Positions 31,197 to 40,964 are shown, counted from the first letter of the stretch. The stretch is 64,000 nt of DNA from Sedimenticola sp. (GCA_027068915.1 JAMOLT010000010.1:124001-188000); one strand, 5' to 3'. Program-made: numbers and translations. Notes: generated by a model not told the origin, from the letters alone.

Positions 31197-32900
31197 ATGA
31201 CCAACACGCTGGAAATCGACTACGCCGTCGTCTCGGAAAAAGGCGCCAAGGAAGAAAACGCTGATGCTGCAGATGCTCTGGTGCCCACTGGGAGTGCCCT
31301 GCTAAACAAGGGCATTGCCGCGGCCGTTTGTGATGGCATGAGCAGCTCGGAAGGAGGTGTGATCGCCGCCCAGACTTGTGTGCGCAGCTTCATGGACGAC
31401 TACCTCAGCACCCCCGATTCCTGGACAGTAAAACACTCGGCAACCAAGGTACTGGGGGCGCTGAACCGCTGGCTCTGGTCTCAGGGGCAGGTGCGCTATG
31501 ACTCCGCCAGGGGCATGGTCACCACTTTCACCGGCCTGATCATCAAATCCACCACCGCCCATGTTTTTCATGTGGGGGACTCCCGCCTGTATTTGTTCCG
31601 CGACGGTGAACTGGAGCAGCTCACCAACGATCACCGCGTATGGATATCCAAAGACCAGGATTTTCTCTCCCGAGCCATGGGCATCGATGCCCACATTGAC
31701 ATCGACTACCGTTCCCTGGCGGTGGAGCCAGGCGACATTTTCCTTTTTACTACAGACGGGGTTACCGGTTACCTTACCGACAACCGCCTGCGTCAGCAGC
31801 TGCGTGAACATGATGGGCAGCTGCAGGCCAGCGCCGCCAGCATCATGGAAGAGGCTCTACGCAATGGCAGCCATGACAATGTCACCTGTCAGCTGCTGAA
31901 GGTCCTCCAGCTGCCGCAAAAAACCGAAGACGATATCCTGCAGAAGATCACCGAGCTGCCATTTCCGCCTCCCATGCATGCAGGGGTAAAAATAGACACC
32001 TATGAGATTTTGCGCGCACTACATGCTTCCAGCCGCAGCGAAGTGTTTCTGGCCAGGGATATGGAGAGTGGCCACAGGGTTATCCTGAAAACCCCTTCGG
32101 AAAACTTCCGCGATGACCCTGCCTTTTTGGAGGGATTTCTGCATGAGGAATGGGTAGGCAAGCGCATCAGTAACCCCCATGTACTCAAGCTGCTGGAAGC
32201 ACCCCGGCGGCGCTTTCTGTACAACATCGCCGAATATGTTGAGGGCCAATCCCTGCGGCAATGGATCAATGATCACCCCCAGACCCACATCAATGCCGCC
32301 CGGGAATACCTGACGCAAATCGCCGATGGCCTGCGCGCCTTTCACCGGCTGGAAATGATTCACCTGGATCTGAAGCCGGAAAACATCATTATTGACAAGG
32401 ACGGAGAACTGAAGATTATCGATTTTGGTTCCACTCGTGTTGCCGGAGCCATCGAAATACACTCCAGCTACGCCAGCGATACACCCCAGGCCACCGTGGA
32501 CTATGGCGCCCCGGAATGCCTCAAGGGGCAGTACAGCAACCGCTCCGACATATACTCCCTGGGTGTCATCGCCTACGAACTGCTCACTGGCGCCCTGCCC
32601 TACGGTGAACACGACAAGCCCGTATCCGCCAACAGACTGCGCTACACCCCGGCTGCCCGGCACAACCCCAATATCCAGCCCTGGGTAGATGGCGCCTTGC
32701 GCAAGGCCTTGCACCCAGATCCGTCAAGACGTTATGACACCCTGTCAGAGTTTCTCTACGACTTGTCCTATCCCAATCCAAAGTTCACGCAGAATGCCAG
32801 TCAGCCGCTGATGAAACGCAACCCTCTTGGGTTCTGGAAAGGATTGTCAGCGCTGTTGCTGCTTGCAAATCTGCTGTTGCTGTACCTGTTAAGCCGCTGA
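31197..32900 (+). CDS. Bifunctional PP2C-type phosphatase / Ser-Thr protein kinase, membrane-tethered
   Basis: A 567-residue fusion. Residues 1-240 are a PP2C phosphatase (VCDGMSSSEGG, HVGDSRLYLFRDGEL, LFTTDGVT, NGSHDNVT). Residues 265-530 are a Hanks-type kinase (VILKTPSE lysine, catalytic loop IHLDLKPENIIID, IDFG, and an APECL segment replacing APE). One C-terminal TM helix (GFWKGLSALLLLANLLLLYLL) tethers it to the membrane. The same fusion sits next to nirB and the nitrate transporter gene in other gammaproteobacteria such as Pseudomonas, so a reversible phosphorylation control of nitrate uptake or reduction is inferred. The HRD motif reads HLD, a variant seen in active bacterial kinases. 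Confidence 0.92.
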   Translation: MTNTLEIDYAVVSEKGAKEENADAADALVPTGSALLNKGIAAAVCDGMSSSEGGVIAAQTCVRSFMDDYLSTPDSWTVKHSATKVLGALNRWLWSQGQVRYDSARGMVTTFTGLIIKSTTAHVFHVGDSRLYLFRDGELEQLTNDHRVWISKDQDFLSRAMGIDAHIDIDYRSLAVEPGDIFLFTTDGVTGYLTDNRLRQQLREHDGQLQASAASIMEEALRNGSHDNVTCQLLKVLQLPQKTEDDILQKITELPFPPPMHAGVKIDTYEILRALHASSRSEVFLARDMESGHRVILKTPSENFRDDPAFLEGFLHEEWVGKRISNPHVLKLLEAPRRRFLYNIAEYVEGQSLRQWINDHPQTHINAAREYLTQIADGLRAFHRLEMIHLDLKPENIIIDKDGELKIIDFGSTRVAGAIEIHSSYASDTPQATVDYGAPECLKGQYSNRSDIYSLGVIAYELLTGALPYGEHDKPVSANRLRYTPAARHNPNIQPWVDGALRKALHPDPSRRYDTLSEFLYDLSYPNPKFTQNASQPLMKRNPLGFWKGLSALLLLANLLLLYLLSR

Positions 32901-33061
32901 AGAAAAAGAAAGGAAAGGAAACAACAGGCATTCCTCAGCACAGACAAAACAGTTTATCCAATGTATGATTTGCCAAAGCAGGAACCTGAATCTGCGGGTT
33001 CAAAAATAAAAAATCCATGTAATACACCCTATTATTTATACAGTCATTGAGGTAACGCACC

Positions 33062-34243
33062 ATGCCAATTGTCAATATGAAAGACATGCTCTCCCATGCC
33101 TATGATCATGGTTATGCGATTGGCGCATTTGATCTGGTAAGCCTGGATTTTCTGCAGGGCATTCTGGATGCTGCAGAGCAGGCACAGGCGCCTGTCATCC
33201 TGAGCCTGGCGGAATCCCATTTCGAAGCCTTTGATTTTGCGCTGCTGATGCCTGCGGTGGAAGCAGCTGCAATACGGGCCACTGTGCCGGTGGCTATACA
33301 CCTTGATCATGGTGCCAGCTTTGAATCGGCAGTGAAGGCGATCAACCTCGGCTGCAACGCTGTGATGGTGGACGCTTCCGAAAAACCCTTGCAAGATAAT
33401 ACCGCCATCACCCGTACACTGACGGAAATGGCTCATGGCTGCGGCATTCCGGTAGAAGGCGAACTGGGATATGTGCCCGGTGTGGAAGGGGAAGATGCCG
33501 AACGGCACCCTGGCAAGATATGCTACACCACTGTAGCAGAGGCCCAGGCTTATGTAGAAAGCACCGGGGTGGATTTTCTCGCCGTTTCCATCGGCACCAT
33601 ACATGGTCGCATGCGGGGAAAACCCGAACTGGATTATCAACGCCTGCAGCAGATTAACGAAGCACTGGGCATACCACTGGTCATCCATGGCGGCACCGGC
33701 CTTTCCGATGATCAGTTTCAACAGCTGATCAGTAATGGTGTATCAAAAATAAACTATTACACTGCCCTGTCGGACGCCGCCGCAAAGCAGATCATCCAGA
33801 ACAGCACCACCTCTGCAAATAGCGGCTATACCGGGTTAGTGAAAAACCTGCGTGGCGTGATTGGCGCTGAAACAGAACGCTGCATACGGCTGTGGGGGGG
33901 AGCAGGCCGCGCCGAAGAGATATTGGCGCGATGCCGACCATGGACACCCGTGGAACATTTGATTGTCTACAATGTTGAAGGCCTGGATTCCGCCGGCGCG
34001 AAAAGCATGATAGCCGAGGGTCGCCGGGTGCTTTCCGCCATCCCCGGAGTGCGCGAGGTGTTTACCGGAGAGGCCATGAAAGAAGATGACAAATACCGTT
34101 ACACCTGGCTGGTGCGCTTCTGCCATCCATCGGTAATCGACAGCTACCGGGAACACCCTTCCCATGTTGCCTTTGCCGACAATCATTTCCGCCCGGTTGC
34201 CGGGGAGCGCATTAGTATCGACTATATTGAAATCACCAACTGA
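33062..34243 (+). CDS. Class II fructose/sedoheptulose-bisphosphate aldolase with C-terminal Dabb-like domain
   Basis: The first 285 residues or so form a zinc-dependent class II aldolase: zinc histidines in HLDHGASF and IHGGTGLSDD, EGELGYVPGVEGED in the loop, and INYYTALSDAAAK near the phosphate site. The enzyme joins triose phosphates in gluconeogenesis or the Calvin cycle. From about residue 295 onward the protein gains about 100 residues (VEHLIVYNVEG...VLSAIPGVREVFTGEA...RFCHPSVIDSYREHPSHVAFADNHFRP) with the pattern of a stress-responsive A/B-barrel (Dabb) domain. Typical class II aldolases end before this. A phosphoribulokinase gene lies 7 kb away. The 161-bp gap before it shows no promoter I would defend. 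Confidence 0.9.
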   Translation: MPIVNMKDMLSHAYDHGYAIGAFDLVSLDFLQGILDAAEQAQAPVILSLAESHFEAFDFALLMPAVEAAAIRATVPVAIHLDHGASFESAVKAINLGCNAVMVDASEKPLQDNTAITRTLTEMAHGCGIPVEGELGYVPGVEGEDAERHPGKICYTTVAEAQAYVESTGVDFLAVSIGTIHGRMRGKPELDYQRLQQINEALGIPLVIHGGTGLSDDQFQQLISNGVSKINYYTALSDAAAKQIIQNSTTSANSGYTGLVKNLRGVIGAETERCIRLWGGAGRAEEILARCRPWTPVEHLIVYNVEGLDSAGAKSMIAEGRRVLSAIPGVREVFTGEAMKEDDKYRYTWLVRFCHPSVIDSYREHPSHVAFADNHFRPVAGERISIDYIEITN

Positions 34244-34275
34244 GCCGGCAAACGGATCCAGGCTTTCCTGCAAGC

Positions 34276-34560
34276 ATGCCATGCCCTCGCCGTCCTTCCA
34301 CTACCGTTGCCATGCAGGAGCTGATCCAGGAAATTCGCACCACCATCCCCCTGGAACTCCCGGAAGCCCAGGTATGCGGCGATGGTTGCAATGCCTGTTC
34401 CCTGAAGCTGCTGGAGTACCTGTCTGCGGAACTGGATAACTGGGAGGCCCGCTTGCAGGACGGCGAAAAACCCGGCCTGGCGGAACTGAGCCAGCTGGCC
34501 CGCAGCGCCCGCAAAATCCACCGGATTCTGCAAAAGAATGGCTTGATCAAAAGCACATGA
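34276..34560 (+). CDS. Small conserved hypothetical cysteine-containing protein
   Basis: A 94-residue soluble protein. It contains a Cys triplet CGDGCNACSLKLLEYL (residues about 34-49) and two amphipathic helices with an acidic then basic pattern (ELDNWEARLQDGEKPGLAELSQLARSARKIHRILQKNGL). I recall similar small proteins of unknown function in gammaproteobacteria. An alternative ATG at 34312 (MQELIQEI) fits the conserved part better and would give 82 residues; neither start has a strong Shine-Dalgarno. The three cysteines could bind a metal. Confidence 0.65.
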   Translation: MPCPRRPSTTVAMQELIQEIRTTIPLELPEAQVCGDGCNACSLKLLEYLSAELDNWEARLQDGEKPGLAELSQLARSARKIHRILQKNGLIKST

Positions 34561-34591
34561 TGCACCGGGATCCATATCCCGGTACATCATG
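34556..34591. terminator. Bidirectional stem-loop between convergent genes
   Basis: CATGATGCACCGGGAT and ATCCCGGTACATCATG pair over 16 bp with one G-T type mismatch, around a 4-nt loop. It overlaps the stop codon of the small gene and ends 5 bp from the catalase stop. There is no T-tail, but the position between convergent genes suits a terminator. Confidence 0.65.
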
Positions 34592-34595
34592 CGGG

Positions 34596-36071
34596 CTACG
34601 CTGGTGAAGCCAATCGCTCCATCGCCATCCTCACTCCCTCGGCGTAGGCAGCATCGGCCCTGGAAAACTGCTCCAGCATGCGCTGCCGGGCCGATTCACT
34701 TGCATGCACCAAACCTTCTGCAATGGTGGTGACGAGCTGGCTTTTCTGCTCATCATCCATCAGGCGGAACAATGCCCCGGCCTGGCTGTAGTGGTCTTCA
34801 TCATTAGCAATCCCATGGCGCCTGATCCAGGCATTTTCCAGTACCGGCATGGGCGGTTCCTCCACCGATGGCTCGGGAGCGGCCGCCCCGGAATTGATCT
34901 GGTCATTCGGGTAGAAATTCACCCCCGATCCCTGGTTATTGCTGCCGCCATGCGCGGGACACATACCAGCCATGACACCGTCTCTCTGGTAATGATGCAC
35001 GGGGCATCTGGCAGCATTTACCGGCAACTGATTGGCATTGGCTCCAACCCGGTAGCGGTGGGCATCCTGATAGGCCAGCAGGCGCCCCTGGAGCATTTTG
35101 TCCGGCGAAACGCCGATCCCCGGCACCAGGTTGCTGGGAGCAAAGCAGGCTTGTTCTGTTTCGGCAAAATAGTTCTCTACATTGCGATTGAGCTCCAGCT
35201 GCCCGACTTCAATCAGGGGGAAATCCGCATGAGGCCAGACTTTGGTAAGATCGAAAGGGTTGATGTGGTACTCTCTGGCCTGTGCTTCCGTCATGATCTG
35301 CACCTTGGCAGTCCAGCCAGGAAACTCTCCCCGATCAATGGCATCCACCAAGTCCTGTTGCGCTCCAAAGGGAGATGCCTGGGCGGCTTGCTCGTTGGTC
35401 AGGCATTTAACGCCCTGATTGGTCTTGAAATGCCACTTGAACCAGAAGCGTTCCCCCTCCTTGTTCCAGAAGCTGAAGGTATGAGAGCTGAACCCGTGCA
35501 TATTTCGATAAGAAGCGGGAATACCGCGATCTGACATCAGAATGGTAATCTGGTGCAAGGATTGGGGATGGTTCGCCCAGAATTCATACATGGCAGCCGG
35601 GTTCGGCAAATTGCTGCGCGGATCTTTTTTCTGCGAATGAATAAAATCCGGAAATTTGATTGCATCACGCAAAAAGAATACCGGCGTGTTGTTGCCCACC
35701 ATGTCGTAGTTGCCTTCCCTGGTATAGAACTTGATGGAAAAACCTCGTGGGTCACGGGCAAAATCATTGGAATCCTGGCCACCACCAACGGTGGAGAAGC
35801 GCAGGAACACTGGCGTCTCCTCTCCTTCCTTTTGCAGAAAGTCGGCGATGCTGTAGTCACTCAGCGAACGGGTCACGGTGAACTTGCCATACGCGCCCGT
35901 GCCCCGGGCATGCACCACACGCTCCGGAATGCGCTCACGATTGAAGTGAGCGAGCTTTTCAAAGGTGTAGTGATTATCGAAAGTCAGAGGGCCACGTTCA
36001 CCAACGCTGATGCTGTTGTCATCATCGGCAACCGGGCTGCCTGTTGCTGTAGTGAGGATATGTTTGGTCAT
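34596..36071 (-). CDS. Monofunctional heme catalase
   Basis: A 491-residue catalase that dismutates hydrogen peroxide. Active-site His lies in ERVVHARGTGAYG, the distal Asn in NNTPVFFLRDA, and the heme-ligand Tyr in RLLAYQDAHRYRVG. Its length fits the small-subunit clades. It has no signal peptide. I use the ATG at 36071 (MTKHILTTATG) with GGGAG ahead; the frame runs 13 codons further. The preceding 36072-36322 holds no gene. Placement beside a periplasmic rhodanese gene on the same strand may be coincidental. Confidence 0.95.
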   Translation of the reverse strand: MTKHILTTATGSPVADDDNSISVGERGPLTFDNHYTFEKLAHFNRERIPERVVHARGTGAYGKFTVTRSLSDYSIADFLQKEGEETPVFLRFSTVGGGQDSNDFARDPRGFSIKFYTREGNYDMVGNNTPVFFLRDAIKFPDFIHSQKKDPRSNLPNPAAMYEFWANHPQSLHQITILMSDRGIPASYRNMHGFSSHTFSFWNKEGERFWFKWHFKTNQGVKCLTNEQAAQASPFGAQQDLVDAIDRGEFPGWTAKVQIMTEAQAREYHINPFDLTKVWPHADFPLIEVGQLELNRNVENYFAETEQACFAPSNLVPGIGVSPDKMLQGRLLAYQDAHRYRVGANANQLPVNAARCPVHHYQRDGVMAGMCPAHGGSNNQGSGVNFYPNDQINSGAAAPEPSVEEPPMPVLENAWIRRHGIANDEDHYSQAGALFRLMDDEQKSQLVTTIAEGLVHASESARQRMLEQFSRADAAYAEGVRMAMERLASPA

Positions 36072-36322
36072 TTTGCACGCTCCCGCAATGTCTGGATCAA
36101 TTGGCAGCAAGCTGATCGCCTGCCCTTGAGAATAAGTCTAGACGCTATGAAGAGACAACTGAAATCAATTATTCCTACTGAGGAGATAGCAAATAACTAA
36201 TTCAGAAGAAAAAGCAAAAGCGAGTGTTACGGAGAAGCCGAAGCCCGGGAAGCTTCACACATGACAGAAAGAAGTAACTGACTGGTACCGAAGAGGATAC
36301 CCCCTCCGGCAACTCGACGGAT

Positions 36323-36919
36323 TTATTGCGCAGGAGTGGCGAAATACATTTTTTCTCTGTTAAGTTTATAGGACCAAGGCAACCCGGAGTTTTTCCAGCC
36401 GTTTTTCAGGCGCCAGTTCTTTTTTTCGCCTTTCTTGATCTTGCCGCCTTCAAAACCATCGGTTACAACATACACCTGTTTGTAACCCTTGCCCCACAGC
36501 TTCTTGGCGCTGGGTGCGCCACGGGTGCCGCCCGAGCGGCACATCAATAGAATGGGCGCATCTTTCTTCAGTCCACGTTTCTTCAGCGCAGCCGCAATGT
36601 CCTGCTCAAAGTTTTGGTTGAGTTCCATGGCATATACGGGTTTTTTCTCATTCCATTTGTTTCTGTTCGCCAATTTGAAGGGGACATTGACATCCACGGT
36701 ATCGGTAAATCCCGTAAACATGATTTCAATGGGGTCGCGCACATCAACGAACAGTACTTTGTCACCCAGTTCCTGCTTCATTTCATAGGCTTCTGTTGAA
36801 TCAACATACAAACCCCATGGAGTCTGTTTTTTTGGGTCTTCCGGTGCCGGTGAAGCCTGCAGCGCCGTGGCAGCAAATAACACCAGGATCATGGTTATCG
36901 CCGGTATTCTATTGTTCAT
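36323..36919 (-). CDS. Periplasmic rhodanese-domain protein
   Basis: A 198-residue exported protein with signal peptide (MNNRIPAITMILVLFAATALQA) and one rhodanese domain. It has the N-terminal VLFVDVRDPIEIMFTG motif and an active-site loop CRSGGTRG with the catalytic Cys near residue 127. The domain contains a longer stretch than usual between the two (FKLANRNKWNEKKPVYAMELNQNFEQ), and a basic tail after it (GGKIKKGEKKNWRLKNGWKNSGLPW). It probably moves sulfane sulfur or handles thiol stress in the periplasm, which would suit sulfur metabolism. It has its own Shine-Dalgarno (AAGGAG). Confidence 0.88.
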   Translation of the reverse strand: MNNRIPAITMILVLFAATALQASPAPEDPKKQTPWGLYVDSTEAYEMKQELGDKVLFVDVRDPIEIMFTGFTDTVDVNVPFKLANRNKWNEKKPVYAMELNQNFEQDIAAALKKRGLKKDAPILLMCRSGGTRGAPSAKKLWGKGYKQVYVVTDGFEGGKIKKGEKKNWRLKNGWKNSGLPWSYKLNREKMYFATPAQ

Positions 36920-37114
36920 TGGATTACTCCTTGCAAGAAAATTGATGGGGCAAGACTATTCCCATACCCAACCGGTCGGCATTGACAATTGACAATAGAT
37001 GCACACACGCCATGGTTATTGCAGCATGCAAAATCCCTTTTGTTGTGGATTTTCAATGCGCCCATACCAACTTGCCGGTACACTTATACGGATAAAACTC
37101 AGCGAGGAAAAACC

Positions 37115-37504
37115 ATGTACGAAATGAATCTGACTCTGGATCTGCCATTTGATGCAGCACTGGAGAAAGTAAGGAAAACCCTGATGGACAATCATCTTGG
37201 CATCGTCAGCGACGTGGACGTGCAAGCCATTTTCAAGAACAAAATGGACAAAAGTGTCCCCGCCTACCACATCTACGGCGCCTGCAACCCCAAACTGGCA
37301 GACCGGGTGATCTCCGCAGAGCCCAATGCAGGCACCCTGCTCCCCTGTAACTTCATCATGCGTGAAGAAGGCGATAAGACTGTTGTCAGTTTCATGGATC
37401 CGGTGCCGGTACTGGGGCTGTCACAATCCAGCGAAGTCCATGCTGTGGCTGCGGAAGCAAAACGTATGATTGAAACCGTTATTGCACAGCTGAAGAGCGA
37501 CTGA
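37115..37504 (+). CDS. DUF302 family protein
   Basis: A 129-residue protein of the DUF302 fold (MYEMNLTLDLPFDAALEKVRKTLMDNHLGIVSDVDV at the start; YHIYGACNPKLADRVISAEPNAGTLLPCNFIM in the middle). Members are often found with sulfur-oxidation and thiosulfate genes; the biochemical role is unknown. The true start is the ATG at 37115, preceded by GAGGAAAA; the frame is open to 36989 but that extension is not part of the fold. It has no signal peptide. The downstream 92 bp holds no gene. Confidence 0.88.
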   Translation: MYEMNLTLDLPFDAALEKVRKTLMDNHLGIVSDVDVQAIFKNKMDKSVPAYHIYGACNPKLADRVISAEPNAGTLLPCNFIMREEGDKTVVSFMDPVPVLGLSQSSEVHAVAAEAKRMIETVIAQLKSD

Positions 37505-37596
37505 TCTCAAAAAGGTGAAGCTGAAAATTGCGGCGCTGTATGCCGCATACAGTGTTGCCGGGCTCCAAAGAAGACATCTTGATTGGCAGTCTTCGG

Positions 37597-39252
37597 CTAC
37601 TCGAAATCATTGGAAAAAATGGGATCTGTAACAGCAATCCTACTCCCCGCAAGGTCTTGGTGGGGACTGTCCTTCGTTGCTATAACACCTTGCAACGTCC
37701 TGGTTTTTGGGCTGCGGGTAAATTTGTCGTAAACAAAAGTATAGCTCCCCATCCCCGCCTCTGCGGCCGTTGTGAAAGAATGATCGTTTGCCCCGGATGC
37801 GTATCCGGCTGCAGGTGTATTATAGTAATAGTTCCCATTAAAGATGCTGGAGGCCGGCGACTCGTTAAATGGACTTTCGCTGTCAATGACTACACTCTCT
37901 ACAACGGATACATCTGAGACAGAAGCTTTCGTCCACAGACTCCTGACTCTGGCTTTCACAACCGTATTCCTCCGAAACAGAACATCATAAGCGTCCCACA
38001 GCATGATGCCACCATAGTTGCTGCCCGTGCCATCAAATGCGCCTATACCCAGGAATATATTGTCTGAAATAACTGCATTTCCCAGCGCAAAACCAAACCG
38101 ATCCCTGACGCCAGAGACAATTCCCTGGGCTGAATCGAAGATCAAATTGTTTTTCATGGCAATGTTTTTTGCTCCAAAATGAAAAACGACGGCGGCGCCA
38201 TGATCACTTCTCGTCCCACCCGGAAGATTATCGGATTTTCTGTATCCCCATATCTTGTTGTTGCTGATCAACACGGGATTACCCGGGTTGTCCGAGCCAG
38301 CCTTTACATCAATCCCGTTTTCCGCCAACGCATGGGCGCCATCACTGCTCAGGTTTCCATTTCCATCAGTATAAATGGAACTGTCGATATACATAATATT
38401 ATTGTCAATAACGGTTCCTTCATAATCGACTGATTGTAACTCTCCGTCACTTGGCCGGTTCCTTCTCACTAGCTGTATGGCATCATTGCAATTATAAAAT
38501 TCGTTATTAATGATGCGTGTATTTTTTATGGAATAAAATGTCTCTTTGTTCTCCCCCCATGTAAGACCCAAGGCAACTCCATCTGGAGCATATATATTCA
38601 TATTTCTGAACTGGCTATTCTGAATAACATTTCCATCACCGCCACCATATATGTATAGCCCATTGTTAAAGTTGTCCAGGAGAATCCGATTGAATACATT
38701 ATGTGAAGACCCATTCCCTATCCATATCGCCTGGTTCAAGGAAATCGTATGCAATGAAGCAATTCGATCAAACACCCAATAGCTTGCATCATCCAGTGCA
38801 ATTCTTATATCAGCTACGGCAGAGGTATCCAGCATTGCCGGGTGCCTGTCATTCCCGTTATACAAGCTTAGCGTTCTTCTATCACCTGCAGCACCGCTTA
38901 CAGTCAAAGCAATTATTTCAGGATAGCTTCCTGGCGCAACATAGAAATGCCTCTTTTCCGGATTGTTCAGCACCGAGGCCCTCCAGTTTCCATTGCCTTC
39001 CGTAATCAATAGGTGAGAACGGTCATTCTCGTCATATTCCGGGATTGAAATCGCCTCCTCATACTGGCTCCGTACTTCCAGGGGGCCACCCCCAGCAGGG
39101 AATTGCTCCCTGTAAGCATCGCTGCCCACCGCAGATCGAAGCAAAACATACTCATCAGCCAGGCGAGCGTGTGCATCGCCTGCCACAGCAAGGAAAAGGC
39201 TCATGGAAAAGGCTGTACTGACGAATAGAATAGTAAATACTATCGGCTTCAT
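37597..39252 (-). CDS. Secreted right-handed beta-helix protein, copy A
   Basis: A 551-residue exported protein (signal peptide MKPIVFTILFVSTAFSMSLFLAVAGDAHA). It has a long array of beta-helix coils with Asn-rich turns (NGLYIYGGGDGNVIQNSQFRN, IIDNNIMYIDSS, ISNNKIWGY, IAMKNNLIFDS), as in pectate-lyase-like and NosD-like domains. It is about one-third to one-half identical by eye to the gene behind it, copy B, with the same blocks LLITEGNGNW, HFYVAPG, RRTLSLYNGND and TKDSPH. The last residues IFSNDFE match a recurrent C-terminal tail. I use the ATG at 39252; another ATG is at 39261. The substrate may be a surface polysaccharide; no catalytic residues could be assigned. Confidence 0.82.
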   Translation of the reverse strand: MKPIVFTILFVSTAFSMSLFLAVAGDAHARLADEYVLLRSAVGSDAYREQFPAGGGPLEVRSQYEEAISIPEYDENDRSHLLITEGNGNWRASVLNNPEKRHFYVAPGSYPEIIALTVSGAAGDRRTLSLYNGNDRHPAMLDTSAVADIRIALDDASYWVFDRIASLHTISLNQAIWIGNGSSHNVFNRILLDNFNNGLYIYGGGDGNVIQNSQFRNMNIYAPDGVALGLTWGENKETFYSIKNTRIINNEFYNCNDAIQLVRRNRPSDGELQSVDYEGTVIDNNIMYIDSSIYTDGNGNLSSDGAHALAENGIDVKAGSDNPGNPVLISNNKIWGYRKSDNLPGGTRSDHGAAVVFHFGAKNIAMKNNLIFDSAQGIVSGVRDRFGFALGNAVISDNIFLGIGAFDGTGSNYGGIMLWDAYDVLFRRNTVVKARVRSLWTKASVSDVSVVESVVIDSESPFNESPASSIFNGNYYYNTPAAGYASGANDHSFTTAAEAGMGSYTFVYDKFTRSPKTRTLQGVIATKDSPHQDLAGSRIAVTDPIFSNDFE

Positions 39253-39266
39253 ATCACACATTCGGC

Positions 39267-40964
39267 CTATTCAAAGCTATCGTCAAACAATGCGTTTTCG
39301 GAATACTTTGGTATGCTGCTCCCGGCGATCCCGTAATGAGGGCTATCTTTGGTTGTAATTACCCCCTTGAGTATCTTTTGCTTCGGCTTACCCGTAAATC
39401 TTTCATAGACAAATGCATAGTCAGTCATCCTGCCTTCCTCTGCAGTCGCATACATTACCTCACCCTCGCCACCGAGAGTGGCACCCGTATGATTGTAGTA
39501 CCAGTTGTTCTTGCGCGTATGGTTTCCGATTCTTCCACCCATCTTTTGCGTGTCAATAAACAAGTTATTTTCCAGAAAACTTCCCGCAGCGTTCTGGTGG
39601 ACACTGACAGTTCTGCCACCGCCAGTTACCGCATTCAAATGCTGCCGAACAAAAGTGTTATTGTTATATTTCACAAGAAAGGGAGCTTGCATATCCGGGC
39701 TGGCGGAAATATAGAGCGCATAGGGATTTCGCCCCTGTGGATAAGCACTGGTTGGCGGGTTTAGCCTACCTATGTCGTACAGGATATTATTGATAAATTC
39801 CGTCCCCTCATAATACAAATGCGTTGCTCCTATACCATTTTGGGAATCAAAAATTATATTACTGTCTATCTTAAGGTTATAACTATGCCTGGTAATCGAT
39901 ATTGCTGTCCCGGCCCCTCCGGCATTGGTGGGCGTAGTATCATCCGCCTGCCGATACCCCCACATGATATTGCTCTTGACAAGAACCGGAGCATCCGGCT
40001 CATTTGAAGCTGCCTTGAAGTCCATGGCGTTTTCTCCCAGCATATACGGCGAATCCGGGTCGTGGCTGAAGCCGTCTTCCGCATAGTTTCCATCGCTGTA
40101 GCTGTCCTCATCCATCCATATTCTGTTGTCGTAGATAATCGTCCCTGGATAGGAGGGGTTTCCGTTTGCAATGTATGTGCTTTTTATGAGCTGAATACCA
40201 TCAGTCATGTTCCTGAAATCATTGTTGATGACCTTCGTGCCTCTAGTCACCGTGTCCTGGGTGTTTGCATTCGCCAACGCCAGACCAATACAGTCGGTGA
40301 TGATCCCCTCTGACGTGGCCTGATTGAAATAACTGTTTTGCACCGTATTAAAATCTGAAAAGGGATAGATGGTAAGGCCATATTTCATATTTCTTCCATG
40401 CCATCTGTTAATAATATTATGGCTTGATCGCTGCAGCCTCATGGAGGGATTGACGTTTCTATCAAGGTTGGCCATTCTGTCAATGATCCAGTAGCTTGCA
40501 TCCACCAGATGAAACCACACGTTCGCCACCTGGCTATCAGGCAGTGATGCAGGATGCTCATCATTTCCATTGTAAAGACTCAGCGTTCTTCTATCCTCCT
40601 CCGTACCACTCGCCGTTAGGTTTATCCTCGTATCGTAATAGCCGGGAGCAATGTAAAAGTGCTTTTTTCCGGAGTCATTCAGAACCGTGGAATTCCAATT
40701 TCCATTGCTTTCTGTAATCAATACATGCGTACTGTTATTCTCATCATATGAGGGTATCTTGACCTCTTCTTCATAGGCCCCAATCTGGCCCAGATGCTGA
40801 TTCGTGACGCCCGGCAACACGTCACCAGCCCCCCCCTTATCACGCGCCTTAGAAAAATGTTCATGTGTATCACGTAGCTGCATAGAGCCACCGAGCGCGC
40901 AGAAGGCATTTGTGGAAAACGCCAGGATAAACACCCCCAGCAACAACTTCCTGAAATGTGACAT
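39267..40964 (-). CDS. Secreted right-handed beta-helix protein, copy B
   Basis: A 565-residue exported protein (signal peptide MSHFRKLLLGVFILAFSTNAFC). Same plan as copy A: N-terminal region, THVLITESNGNW, HFYIAPGYYDTRI, RRTLSLYNGNDEHPA, then beta-helix coils, and a C-terminal block VITTKDSPHYGIAG with tail LFDDSFE. It lies only 5 bp upstream of copy A's first ATG and so forms a two-gene operon from a tandem duplication. Its Shine-Dalgarno (GAGGT) lies in the end of a dispersed repeat at 40968-41002. A role in binding or modifying exopolysaccharide is plausible but unproven. Confidence 0.82.
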   Translation of the reverse strand: MSHFRKLLLGVFILAFSTNAFCALGGSMQLRDTHEHFSKARDKGGAGDVLPGVTNQHLGQIGAYEEEVKIPSYDENNSTHVLITESNGNWNSTVLNDSGKKHFYIAPGYYDTRINLTASGTEEDRRTLSLYNGNDEHPASLPDSQVANVWFHLVDASYWIIDRMANLDRNVNPSMRLQRSSHNIINRWHGRNMKYGLTIYPFSDFNTVQNSYFNQATSEGIITDCIGLALANANTQDTVTRGTKVINNDFRNMTDGIQLIKSTYIANGNPSYPGTIIYDNRIWMDEDSYSDGNYAEDGFSHDPDSPYMLGENAMDFKAASNEPDAPVLVKSNIMWGYRQADDTTPTNAGGAGTAISITRHSYNLKIDSNIIFDSQNGIGATHLYYEGTEFINNILYDIGRLNPPTSAYPQGRNPYALYISASPDMQAPFLVKYNNNTFVRQHLNAVTGGGRTVSVHQNAAGSFLENNLFIDTQKMGGRIGNHTRKNNWYYNHTGATLGGEGEVMYATAEEGRMTDYAFVYERFTGKPKQKILKGVITTKDSPHYGIAGSSIPKYSENALFDDSFE

